64,000 nucleotides of DNA, from assembly GCA_050309795.1 (NCBI GenBank), contig JBNRMW010000036.1, positions 1 to 64,000 of the forward strand, read 5' to 3'. Numbering within the stretch: the first letter of the stretch is position 1; every line of letters starts with the position of its first letter. The notes under the pieces were generated by a model. That model had not been told where the DNA came from, made no database searches, and saw only the letters and a list, made by a program, of their open reading frames with translations. Origin of the DNA: JBNRMW01 sp050309795. Its GTDB lineage: Bacteria; Bacillota_I; Bacilli_A; Erysipelotrichales; Erysipelotrichaceae. The position numbers were made by a program, and so were the translations under genes. This document shows positions 1 to 7,482 of the stretch, piece after piece.

Positions 1-236
1 ACTCACTTCCGTATGCGTCTTACTATTTAATACAGCACCAGCAGATAAATTATCTACGTTTGGTGGCACTGTAGCAGTAAAAAACTGCCAGTTACTCCCG
101 CACTTCTTATTTTAATGTCAAACTTATTATAAATAAGGGAAGGAAAAAAAGCAAGTTAATTCACTGGAGGATTTTATAATGAGGTTAGCCACCTCTAAAA
201 ATCCATAAAAAAACGCCACGTGAATTTCATGTTATA
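1..236. other. Unassigned left edge, no confident gene
   Basis: A forward frame enters from the left edge and stays open to a TAA at 116-118; its translation contains two Cys and several Thr/Ser but I do not recognise it. A minus-strand frame is also open over about the first 105 bases, so strand is undecided. Between about 163 and 210 lies an imperfect inverted repeat (arms near 163-183 and 189-203, around the core GAGGT-TAGCC-ACCTC) preceded by a purine-rich GGAGG. Nothing else is supported before the insertion sequence begins. Confidence 0.3.
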
Positions 237-1798
237 GGTTCTATACTTTCTAGTGTTGGTAGAAATTTACCAGCACTATTTTTGTGTATTGAAAAAACAT
301 CTTGAATCCCCTAGAATTAAGTCGTCTAAAACAAATCCAAGGGGGAATTCAAGATGCTCGAACTTCATTTTATCAGAACTTTGTTAGATATTCTAGACTT
401 TACTATCGTTTTTCAAGGCGAAAAAGAAGAAGATCTTTATACCAAGGAATTTATTAAAGAAGAAATCTGTCATGTTTTCCATGCCACGCTTTCCTACACG
501 CCTGATTGTTGTCTCAAATGTGGGGTGGAAAACAATCAATCCATTATTAAATGGGGGTTTAAAACCGTCAATACTCAGCTAAATAAGATTTCTGAATACA
601 AAACCTTTTTACGTTTAAAAAAGCAACGCTTTAAATGTAAAAATTGCAATCAAACATTTGTTGCGGAATCAACGTTGGCGAAACCCAGCTGTTTTATCTC
701 GAATCGTGTCAAACTTAAAATTGCTTCTTTGCTTGAAGATGCTGTCTCAATGTCTTTTATTGCGGATGAATTGTGTGTTTCTATCATGACTGTTTTAAGA
801 GTCTTACGGGGTTTTTATCAACCAACTTTGCCTCAAAAAGCAGACTTGCCGAAGGTGCTTTGTTTTGACGAATTTAAGTCTGGTTCTTTTGCCGAAGGCG
901 CTATGAGTTGTATTTTGACGGATGGCGAAGCAGGAAAGCTGGTGGATATTATAGAGAATCGTCAGAAAAAGAAGTTAGAAGCCTATTTTCAACGCTATTC
1001 TTTAGAGAAACGATCACAGATTCAACTCGTTGTGACAGACTTTTGTTCGCCTTATATCACGTTAACGAAAGAACTGTTTCCTAACGCCAACGTTTTAATC
1101 GATCGTTTCCATATTGTACAGTTAATTGGAAAATCGTTTCAGAATCATCGGATTTCAGTGATGAAATCCTTCCCTACCAATAAAAAAGAATACAAACATC
1201 TTAAGAAATATTGGAAATTATTACAGAAAAAACAAAGTGAATTAGATTGGCTAAATCGCTATTGGTGCCCTTCTTTTAGAGATCATCTGACACAAACCGA
1301 AATCGTGGATCGCCTGCTTTCTTACAATGAGAAACTCAAACAAGGCTATGAAATCTATCAATCCTTCTTAAGTGTCCTGCAGTACCATGAAAAAGAAGAG
1401 AAACAACAGAGGCCATGGAAGGCTTTCAGTCCCTGTTAATGCAAAGCTACAAACACCTACCTGAAAGCTATCAAACAACGATTAAGACGTATAAAAAACA
1501 TCAAAAAGAAATCCTCCTTGCCTTACAGCTTCCTTACTCAAATGGCCCTGTCGAGGCAACAAACAACCATATTAAAGGATGAAAACGAACGGCTTATGGC
1601 TTTAGAAACTTCATTCACTTCAAAATCAGAATTTTTATCAATCGTGGTAAATACTTTGAAAAGAAAAAGAAATCAAGCATACAAAAAATAAACAATAGTA
1701 AGACACATAAAAAAAGCCAGACAGTATTAGCTGCCTGACCTCGTGACACAATTCTAAAGATTCGTTTAAGATGTACCAACCCTAGTTGTTAAAGAGCC
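237..1798 (+). mobile_element. ISL3-family insertion sequence, inactive
   Basis: The element is bounded by imperfect inverted repeats of 24 bp: left end 237-260 and right end 1775-1798 (reverse complement), agreeing at 17 of 24 positions, beginning GGTTCT and GGCTCT and both ending with GTTGGT. A single transposase gene of the ISL3 type lies inside. ISL3 elements usually leave 8-bp target repeats, but the flanks 229-236 and 1799-1806 do not match, so the flanks have been rearranged or have drifted. A hairpin at 1714-1738 after the transposase could be its terminator. Confidence 0.8.
354..1738 (+). pseudogene. ISL3-family transposase, frameshifted and interrupted
   Basis: The first 361 codons (354-1439) give a typical ISL3 transposase: an N-terminal zinc-binding region with CLKC and CKNC, a helix-turn-helix, and the DDE-type core with FDEF, VTDFCSPY and DRFHIVQ. 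Near 1400-1411 the frame is lost, and the family sequence (EAMEGFQSLL, then NGPVEATNNHIKG) continues in another frame to a TGA at 1736-1738. A second lesion, an in-frame TGA at 1580-1582, breaks that downstream part just after the conserved NGPVEATNN motif that carries the third acidic residue. The start is supported by AAGGGGG upstream. Two independent lesions mean the enzyme is dead. Reading the inner TGA as Trp would not repair the frameshift. Confidence 0.88.
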
Positions 1799-1957
1799 AA
1801 AGAAAATGATGTTTATCCTTGTCGAGTCTAACAACTCGTCAGGACGAACAATGATTATTTTCTTGTTAACAGACATACTGCTTCCACATGTTTTGAGAGG
1901 AATTCATAGCTGTCAAAGGACAATTTCCATTTTCCTTTTTTACTTAATTCTCTTTGA

Positions 1958-2050
1958 GGGAACATATCCATTGTGGACTTGCGTATGTGGGAAGATATCC
2001 AAGATTGAACCTTGTATGCAGGAACATATCCAGATAGGATTGTACTTATG
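1958..2050. repeat. Three degenerate 31-nt tandem repeats
   Basis: Three head-to-tail units of exactly 31 nt (1958-1988, 1989-2019, 2020-2050) share a core RGGAASATATCCA near the start and a TTATG or GTATG-like end. Because 31 is not a multiple of three they are unlikely to be a protein repeat. The stretch 1799-2081 between the insertion sequence and the ClbS-like gene has short frames open on both strands, none recognisable; besides the repeats it holds a small hairpin near 1823-1840. The units are too diverged, and have no spacers, to be a CRISPR array. Confidence 0.6.
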
Positions 2051-2081
2051 AGAATAGTTTGCCAAGTAACTGAACTTAGTT

Positions 2082-2600
2082 TCATAGTGCTATCTTTTTC
2101 CATTTTCTTATCTTGGTTCTAAAAGTCCCAAAAGGAGCAACAGTATTAACGTGAATAAATTTATATACTTCCCATACTGCTGTTTTTGTAGCTTCATCAG
2201 CCCACTTTCTCATACGAGGTAAAAATAATTCTTCATCACTTAGTACATCAATCATTTTATTGATTGAAATAACATTTCTGTTTAGCCTATCCTTTAACTC
2301 CTCTAAGGATAAATTTGCATAGGTATCTGAAAACCACTGATATAATTCACCAAGCTGATTCCACCTAAACATATCTGATGGTGTCTTTACTGTTAAGCCA
2401 TTTTTCTCATCGGCTTCCCATTGCAGGAGCAATGTTGTCCAGCCAACTTGATAAGCAAGGTTTTCAGATGGTGTTCTGTCAACTTCGTCAACGCTTTTGT
2501 CTTTCAGTGATTCTGGGATATTATTAAATTCAGAAATATACTTTTCAAAACTTTTATTTATCTCAAATTTTAGCTCTTCTTTATCTTTATATGTTCTCAT
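2082..2600 (-). CDS. ClbS/DfsB-family four-helix-bundle protein
   Basis: Encodes 172 residues resembling the ClbS/DfsB (DUF1706) family, helical-bundle proteins whose best known member, ClbS, protects colibactin producers; most members have no known substrate. Family-like features are the opening MRTYKDKEEL, the stretch AYQVGWTTLLLQWE near residues 50-63, and a tryptophan-rich C-terminus. I chose the ATG at 2600 because AGGAGGT sits at ideal distance; a longer frame starting at 2651 would place this site inside the gene. It is transcribed alone from a TTGACA/TACTAT promoter with a palindrome just downstream. It lies between mobile-element remnants, which suggests acquisition. Function here is unknown; a stress or toxin-resistance role is only inferred. 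Confidence 0.75.
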   Translation of the reverse strand: MRTYKDKEELKFEINKSFEKYISEFNNIPESLKDKSVDEVDRTPSENLAYQVGWTTLLLQWEADEKNGLTVKTPSDMFRWNQLGELYQWFSDTYANLSLEELKDRLNRNVISINKMIDVLSDEELFLPRMRKWADEATKTAVWEVYKFIHVNTVAPFGTFRTKIRKWKKIAL

Positions 2601-2663
2601 AATACCTCCTGTTATTAATACAAGGTCTAATTGATAATAATCTTTTTTCAACTAATACGCGTA

Positions 2664-2711
2664 ACGTTATAACGTCTAACGTAATAGTATCTCGAAAAAA
2701 TGATTTGTCAA
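2664..2711 (-). promoter_or_regulatory. Promoter with palindromic operator for the ClbS-like gene
   Basis: On the minus strand TTGACA (2706-2711) and TACTAT (2684-2689) are 16 nt apart. Immediately downstream is a perfect 12-bp palindrome ACGTTATAACGT (2664-2675), flanked by further ACGT and ACGTTA copies. Placement over the expected transcription start suggests a repressor site; no regulator gene is adjacent. Confidence 0.6.
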
Positions 2712-2819
2712 TTATTTTTTCACTTCACACACTAATAAAATGTATATAATACATCATAAACTTTTATATCAACTGTCTATCAACGAGAAATATGTGAACT
2801 TAATTCATTGTTAATTAAA

Positions 2820-2884
2820 AGCAGAGCATTAGTTTAGTTCCTAAAGGTTTTAGTTACCTATGGACATAACCCATGCTCTGTTTT
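2820..2884. other. Long hairpin next to recombinase remnant
   Basis: The arms GCAGAGCAT and ATGCTCTG enclose about 45 nt that can fold again (CCTAAAGG facing CCTATGG). A T-run follows on the plus strand and a shorter TTTT on the minus strand. It sits directly after the stop codon of the minus-strand recombinase remnant, so it may be its terminator. The bases 2712-2819 hold no recognisable gene. Confidence 0.45.
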
Positions 2885-2888
2885 TAAA

Positions 2889-3126
2889 TCATATTTCCAT
2901 TTCAATGCCAGATTTAAAGGATATGATGAAGTGGTCTTCATAGACTGTAACATTCTCGATTATCTTCCTTACTAGCCTATCGTCATATTCTAGGGATCGT
3001 AACTTGTTCTTGCGTATAAACGTAATTAACTCATTGATTCGTTCATTCTCGCCACTGAGGGAGGCATCTTCTACTAAAAGGGTCTGGTGCTTATCTCAAA
3101 GCTCATCAATCTCATCCGCAAAGTGT
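2889..3126 (-). pseudogene. 3' remnant of a large serine recombinase
   Basis: The translated minus strand gives a helical coiled stretch (ENERINELITFIRKNKL) followed by DDRLVRKIIENVTVYEDHFI and an ending ISFKSGIEMEI, which is the usual C-terminus of large serine recombinases found on integrative elements. An in-frame TGA at 3095-3097 interrupts it, a stop lies just upstream (3127-3129), and the catalytic and zinc-ribbon domains are absent. It is therefore a dead tail of a lost mobile element. Confidence 0.72.
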
Positions 3127-3148
3127 TATAAACTTAATTCATATTAGA

Positions 3149-3302
3149 TAATCTATTATTTAATATTAAAATTAGAATTTATCAAAAAACTATTGACACT
3201 ACCACAATATATTTAAGAAGTTTATTAAGTGTAGATATTAATTCATTAATAGGTGTCTTAATAAGAATATTAGGTGGCGTTGTCGCTTATCAAAATATCT
3301 AG
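3149..3302 (+). pseudogene. Possible unidentified gene tail before a terminator
   Basis: A plus-strand frame without a start codon is open for about 50 codons and ends at TAG 3300-3302, directly at a terminator hairpin. Its hydrophobic end reads LIGVLIRILGGVVAYQNI. I do not recognise a family, and the AT-rich composition could give such a frame by chance. Confidence 0.25.
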
Positions 3303-3328
3303 AATTCAGTAATGAATTCTTTTTTTTT
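3301..3328 (+). terminator. Intrinsic terminator
   Basis: AGAATTC and GAATTCT (3301-3307 and 3314-3320) form a 7-bp stem with loop AGTAAT, followed by a run of eight T. It insulates the ATPase promoter from upstream transcription. Confidence 0.6.
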
Positions 3329-3329
3329 A

Positions 3330-3358
3330 TTGACATCATCGTCTATTTAAGTTAGCAT
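3330..3358 (+). promoter_or_regulatory. Promoter of the P1B-4 ATPase gene
   Basis: TTGACA (3330-3335) and TAGCAT (3353-3358) with a 17-nt spacer, ending 8 nt before a Fur box. Standard sigma-A spacing. Confidence 0.7.
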
Positions 3359-3364
3359 TTACTT

Positions 3365-3383
3365 AATGATAATGATTATCATT
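3365..3383 (+). promoter_or_regulatory. Perfect Fur box (7-1-7)
   Basis: TGATAATGATTATCA at 3367-3381 equals the Bacillus-type 7-1-7 Fur consensus, and symmetry extends to 9-1-9 (AATGATAATGATTATCATT). It differs from PerR (TTATAATNATTATAA) and Zur (TCGTAATNATTACGA) boxes. It covers the expected transcription start, so bound Fur would block initiation. Confidence 0.85.
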
Positions 3384-3398
3384 ATAAAGAGGTGCGCA

Positions 3399-5249
3399 AT
3401 GGAAAAACAATTAAAAATTAATTTAGGTAGTATGGTCATTTCATTTATTCTAGTCGTTATCGCCTGGATTATGAGTGCCAATGGAGACACCACACTAACG
3501 ATAACGCTATGGGCTTTAGCTTTTATTATTGGTGGGCGTGCCAAAGCCATAGAAGGTATTTTAGATACGATTGAAAATAAATCACTGAATGTAGAGATCT
3601 TAATGTTATTTTCGGCTTTAGGTGCTTTTGCTATTCAAAACTATAAAGAAGGCGCCATTCTAATTTTAATCTTTGGCGTATCTGGTGTCTTAGAAGAATA
3701 TTCCATGGCCAAATCTGAAAAAGAATTAAAGGCTCTCTTAAACTTAGCACCTAAAACAGCTATTCTCTTAAAAGATAATCAAGAACAAGAGGTATCAGCT
3801 GATCAACTACAAATTGGGGATATCGTAGTTGTCAAAGTAGGTGATGTAGTGCCTGCCGACGGTACCATCATACGTGGAAATACATCATTAAATGAATCAG
3901 CCTTAACTGGAGAGTTTGTTCCAGTCAATAAAGGTGTGAATGATGAGGTTCTATCAGGGTCGTATAATGAAGAGGCTACCATTCATGTTGAAGTAAAAAA
4001 GAATCCATCAGATTCCATGGTACAAAAAATTGTTAATTTCGTCGCTACTGCCCAAGAAGATAACACACCAACTCAGTCTTGGATTAATAATTTTGAAGAA
4101 AAGTATGTGTATGTGGTCTTAATTATGTCAGTACTTATGATGATCATTCCACCACTATTAAATATTTGGGACTGGCAAACAGCTTTTTATCGTGGAATTG
4201 TATTACTGGTTGTGGCTAGTCCATGTGCATTAGTTGCATCAATTTCACCAACTATGTTAGCGACTATGTCCAATGCCGCAAGACAAGGGATCTTAATTAA
4301 GGGCGCAACCCATATTGAAACATTAAGTAAAGTCGATGCTATTATCATGGATAAAACAGGGACCATCACAGAGGGGAAACCACATGTAGAAGACATTATT
4401 TTATGTGAAGAATGTAATGTTGGTAAGCAAGAAGTACTAGAAATTTTATATGCTGCTGAAATACAATCAAATCATCCTTTGGCGGTGGCGATTGTTAAAG
4501 CTTTAGAAGATAAGGTCACAAAAAAATACACCCACTTGGAATCTAAAGAAGTGCCAGGAAAAGGTGTAAGTTTAGAAATTAATGGATTGAATTGGCAAGT
4601 AGGACGTTTTGATGTAAAATACAATTCAAAAATGGATGAAGTCGCTAAACAAGTTAAAGAAAATGGTTTCACTACTGTATCTGTTATCTTAAATTCAGAA
4701 CTCGTTGGAATTGTCACATTAATGGATACAATTCGAGACCAGGTTGATACAACCATTCAATATTTACACGACAATGATATTAAAGTAATGATGTTAACAG
4801 GGGATAATCAACATACAGCCGATGCCATTGCTAGTATGACTCATATTGATTATGCGAAAGGGAACTTATACCCTCAAGATAAAGTTAGTGAAGTAAAAGC
4901 ATTACGTAAGGATAAGAAAATTGTTGCAATGATAGGTGATGGAATCAATGATTCTCCAGCCTTAGCTACGGCTGATGTCGGAATTGCGATGGGAGGTGGA
5001 ACCGATGTCACCTTAGAGACTGCCGATGTTGTCTTTATGAATGATAAATTATCGAATTTAAGACATCTGGTTGATATCTCAAAACGAGGTCAAAAGATTG
5101 CTATGCAAAATGTTATTTTCTCAATCAGTGTTATTTTGTTATTAATCTTAGCAAATGTCCTTCAAATCTTACAACTTCCTCTAGCAGTTGTTTTCCATGA
5201 AGGAAGTACCATTCTGGTTATTTTAAATGGCCTAAGAATGTTAAGATAG
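3399..5249 (+). CDS. P1B-4-type heavy-metal efflux ATPase (probable Fe(II)/Co/Zn exporter)
   Basis: A 616-residue P-type ATPase without an N-terminal metal-binding domain. It has six recognisable membrane stretches, the actuator TGE at 170-172, a membrane SPC motif at 274-276 in place of CPC, the phosphorylation site DKTGT at 318-322, the hinge GDGINDSPAL, and a final helix with HEGST near 600. SPC plus HEGS(T) defines the P1B-4 class (PfeT, FrvA, CtpD), which exports ferrous iron and sometimes Co or Zn. The start is the ATG at 3399 after AGAGGTG; the earlier ATG codons at 3366 and 3372 are part of the Fur box. Fur control supports an iron role. Its 3' end overlaps the opposing mutY remnant by 32 bp. 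Confidence 0.9.
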   Translation: MEKQLKINLGSMVISFILVVIAWIMSANGDTTLTITLWALAFIIGGRAKAIEGILDTIENKSLNVEILMLFSALGAFAIQNYKEGAILILIFGVSGVLEEYSMAKSEKELKALLNLAPKTAILLKDNQEQEVSADQLQIGDIVVVKVGDVVPADGTIIRGNTSLNESALTGEFVPVNKGVNDEVLSGSYNEEATIHVEVKKNPSDSMVQKIVNFVATAQEDNTPTQSWINNFEEKYVYVVLIMSVLMMIIPPLLNIWDWQTAFYRGIVLLVVASPCALVASISPTMLATMSNAARQGILIKGATHIETLSKVDAIIMDKTGTITEGKPHVEDIILCEECNVGKQEVLEILYAAEIQSNHPLAVAIVKALEDKVTKKYTHLESKEVPGKGVSLEINGLNWQVGRFDVKYNSKMDEVAKQVKENGFTTVSVILNSELVGIVTLMDTIRDQVDTTIQYLHDNDIKVMMLTGDNQHTADAIASMTHIDYAKGNLYPQDKVSEVKALRKDKKIVAMIGDGINDSPALATADVGIAMGGGTDVTLETADVVFMNDKLSNLRHLVDISKRGQKIAMQNVIFSISVILLLILANVLQILQLPLAVVFHEGSTILVILNGLRMLR

Positions 5250-5725
5250 CTTTATGAGCTGATATCATTGGATATTTATCTAAATCTTTTAAATCAATCC
5301 ACTTATACAGTGGATTTTTTTCTATCCCATCGCTCTTATAAACATGCATCAACCAGGTTTTATGAGAAAAATATGCTTTTTTACTAAAAGTGGTTTTTGA
5401 CTTTGTTCTTGTTTAATAAGTTGTGGTAAGCGAATTAATCCTTTCATTAATCCATCTGTATCATCAATTGAAATAAGAATTTTATTATCCTTAATCATAA
5501 TATATCTATCAAATTCTAATATTGGATTCTTCTTTTTCGTTTTCTTAAATGGATACTCATCTTGTGAATGATGTATATTTGCTAGACAGATTTCCTTTAA
5601 AGGACACTTATCACATTTAGGGTTTGTTGGGGTACAAATAAGGGCTCCTAACTCCATTAGTGCTTGAGTATAATCAGAAGGATTTGCTTTTCCAAATAAT
5701 GCTTGATTTGGGTGTATCTCTATCC
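5218..5725 (-). pseudogene. mutY: mutY remnant (A/G-specific adenine glycosylase C-terminal half)
   Basis: The minus strand encodes QALMELGALICTPTNPKC followed by DKCPLKEIC, that is, the four-cysteine [4Fe-4S] loop of MutY (C-x6-C-x2-C-x5-C). The C-terminal Nudix-like domain follows. The N-terminal catalytic helix-hairpin-helix part is missing: homology stops near 5725 where methyltransferase sequence begins on the other strand. A one-base slip near 5365 ends the first frame early (stop near 5349); the true tail (HKTWLMHVYK through ISAHKAIL) resumes in another frame to 5218. MutY normally removes adenine opposite 8-oxoguanine. No other copy is in this window. Confidence 0.8.
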
Positions 5726-5953
5726 AGTAAAATTGAGAGGGACGAGATTGACAATAAAGAAGTATTTATTGTAGAAGATGGATTTATAATTGCTTGTTTT
5801 GATAAGAATATTAATGATGTATTTTAAAAGTCATCGCTAATAAAAAGCCTTATTATGCTGTGTTTAGAGACTCTTCTATGGCTAACGATAGCGTAGCGAC
5901 AAATTTTGAACAAATATTTGAGAGTATTAGTCCACAAACATTAAGAAAAGTCT
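5720..5953 (+). pseudogene. Type III restriction-modification methyltransferase (Mod) C-terminal remnant
   Basis: Reading across two frame slips gives YPVKLRGT, then IDNKEVFIVEDGFIIACFDK, then ILKVIANKKPYYAVFRDSS and NFEQIFESISPQTLRKV. The last segments are the typical C-terminus of type III Mod subunits. The frames break near 5747 and near 5822, and the start of the gene (SAM-binding FxGxG and catalytic DPPY) is gone. No Res gene follows. It faces the mutY remnant head to head with both 5' ends deleted at about the same point. Confidence 0.7.
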
Positions 5954-5970
5954 GAAAGTATAAATACAAA

Positions 5971-5999
5971 AATCAGCAAGTTTTTGATCCTTGCTGATT
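5971..5999. terminator. Bidirectional hairpin terminator
   Basis: A perfect 10-bp stem AATCAGCAAG / CTTGCTGATT (5971-5980, 5990-5999) with a 9-nt loop. It follows the Mod remnant by 17 nt. The downstream T content is modest (CTTAACTTTCC). Confidence 0.6.
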
Positions 6000-6010
6000 C
6001 TTAACTTTCC

Positions 6011-6150
6011 TTATTTTCTTATGTCTCCACTAACTAGGTCAACCACCACTGAAACATTGAAATACTTTTTTAGCACTTTTCGCTTGTTATTTTGGTCATC
6101 TTCTTCGAAGGCAAAATAGTCATGAAATAGCTTGAATCTCAGAATTTCTA
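6011..6150 (-). pseudogene. Unidentified 3' gene fragment after rlmCD
   Basis: A minus-strand frame open through and past the end of rlmCD ends at TAA 6011-6013 and reads LFHDYFAFEEDDQNNKRKVL then KKYFNVSVVVDLVSGDIRK. It has no start codon of its own. Composition is protein-like but I do not recognise it; it may be the tail of a gene cut off when this boundary was rearranged. Confidence 0.3.
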
Positions 6151-7482
6151 CGAAATTTCTCTTTGTAGTAACGCAATAGTCTCCACATGGGTTGTTTGAG
6201 GAAACATGTCCAAGGGTTGGACCAGGTCAATTTTAAAAGCGCTAGAAAGTAATTTCAAATCTCTCGCCAAGGTATCGGGGTTACACGAAACATAGACCAT
6301 CCGTTTCGGAGCAATGGTGATAATATCTTCAATTCCTTGTTCGCTTAACCCTTTTCTTGGGGGATCAACAACTAATATATCGAATTTTTCGTTGGTATCG
6401 TTAACAAATTTTGTCGCATCCATCGCAACAAAATCAATATTTTCAATTTTATTTAAGCGAGCGTTTTCCTTAGCATCCTCAATGGCTTGTTTCACAATAT
6501 CTACTCCCACCACTTTATTTGCTTCCTTCGCAAATAACATCGACATTGTGCCAACTCCACAATATAGATCTAAGACCTTATCCGTTGATTTAATCAGAGC
6601 AAGTTCTAACACCTTGCTATAAAGCTGATGGGTTTGGGCTGAATTAATTTGAAAAAAGGAATTCAGTGAAATATGATAATCAATCCCCAAGATCGTTTCC
6701 GTTATCGTTGGCGAACCAAAAATAACCTTGCTTTTTTCCCCAATTGGAACATTTGTTTGTTTCAGATTATAGGTTAATTGAATAGATTTGATGTTTTCAA
6801 ACTCGGATAAAGATTTAATAAATTCATCAACGAACGCTTCTTCACGTCGAGTTAGAGAAAGCGCGACCATAACTTCTTTGGTATAAAACCCTTCTCTTAA
6901 AATAATTGTCGCCACTTGGGTTAGATTTTTTTCTTGAATGAACGCTTTTATTTGCTGATAGATTTCATTAAGCTGTCTTGATTGGATCAAACATTCGTGC
7001 ATGTCAACGATATTGTGACTATTTGTTCGATAAAACCCTGCCTTAAAGGGCTCATGCTGAACAGGAATCATCACTTTGTTACGATAGCGCCAAGCATCTG
7101 GCGCTGGGATGGTTGGTAAAACCTCGTGGTGCAGATCCCCGTTGCGCTTAAGCGCATCTTGGACGCGCTGCTGCTTAAAATCTAATTGGTAGTCATAAGA
7201 CATATGCATCATTTGGCAGCCACCACACTGTGGATATAAAGGACAATCCGGCTGAATACGTTCAGGATGTTCGCTATATCTTTGGACCGCCCGGCCAAAG
7301 CCAAATTTATTTAAAACCTTCGTTATGATTATTTCCGTATCTTCCTGCGGCAAGCTATCTTTCACGAAAATAGGAAAATCCTCAACCTTGTAAACGGCCA
7401 TGGCTGAGGAACTTAAATCGATGGGTTTTAATCGGAGTTTTTGATTTTTCTTAAGGGGTTTCATTGGTCTCTGGTTCGACAT
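6148..7482 (-). CDS. rlmCD: 23S rRNA (uracil-C5)-methyltransferase, RlmCD/RlmD type
   Basis: A 444-residue RumA/TrmA-family enzyme that uses SAM to methylate uracils of 23S rRNA (U747 and U1939 in Bacillus RlmCD). An N-terminal TRAM-like domain is followed by four iron-sulfur cysteines (C80, C86, C89, C164), the SAM site VLDLYCGVGTMS, the motif DPPRKG, and the nucleophile in SCNPDT (C400) with a nearby HVET. It is the last gene of the pcrA operon and its start overlaps the preceding gene by about 30 bp; an alternative ATG at 7464 would overlap by 14 bp. Neither has a clear Shine-Dalgarno, which fits translational coupling. Confidence 0.88.
   Translation of the reverse strand: MSNQRPMKPLKKNQKLRLKPIDLSSSAMAVYKVEDFPIFVKDSLPQEDTEIIITKVLNKFGFGRAVQRYSEHPERIQPDCPLYPQCGGCQMMHMSYDYQLDFKQQRVQDALKRNGDLHHEVLPTIPAPDAWRYRNKVMIPVQHEPFKAGFYRTNSHNIVDMHECLIQSRQLNEIYQQIKAFIQEKNLTQVATIILREGFYTKEVMVALSLTRREEAFVDEFIKSLSEFENIKSIQLTYNLKQTNVPIGEKSKVIFGSPTITETILGIDYHISLNSFFQINSAQTHQLYSKVLELALIKSTDKVLDLYCGVGTMSMLFAKEANKVVGVDIVKQAIEDAKENARLNKIENIDFVAMDATKFVNDTNEKFDILVVDPPRKGLSEQGIEDIITIAPKRMVYVSCNPDTLARDLKLLSSAFKIDLVQPLDMFPQTTHVETIALLQREIS

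Noticed and set aside
1580..1582. TGA read as tryptophan in the transposase
   Set aside because: Intact genes in the window end with TGA, and the upstream frameshift would remain.
229..1806. 8-bp target-site duplication around the insertion sequence
   Set aside because: The flanks ATGTTATA and AAAGAAAA do not match.
1958..2050. CRISPR array
   Set aside because: The 31-nt units are contiguous and degenerate, without unique spacers, and no cas gene is present.
1806..2103. Small proteins encoded on either strand between the insertion sequence and the ClbS-like gene
   Set aside because: Frames overlap each other, lack ribosome-binding sites and cross the 31-nt repeats; nothing is recognisable.
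3366..3398. Earlier ATG starts for the P1B-4 ATPase at 3366 and 3372
   Set aside because: These codons are the Fur box itself (AATGATAATGATTATCATT) and have no ribosome-binding site; the ATG at 3399 follows AGAGGTG.
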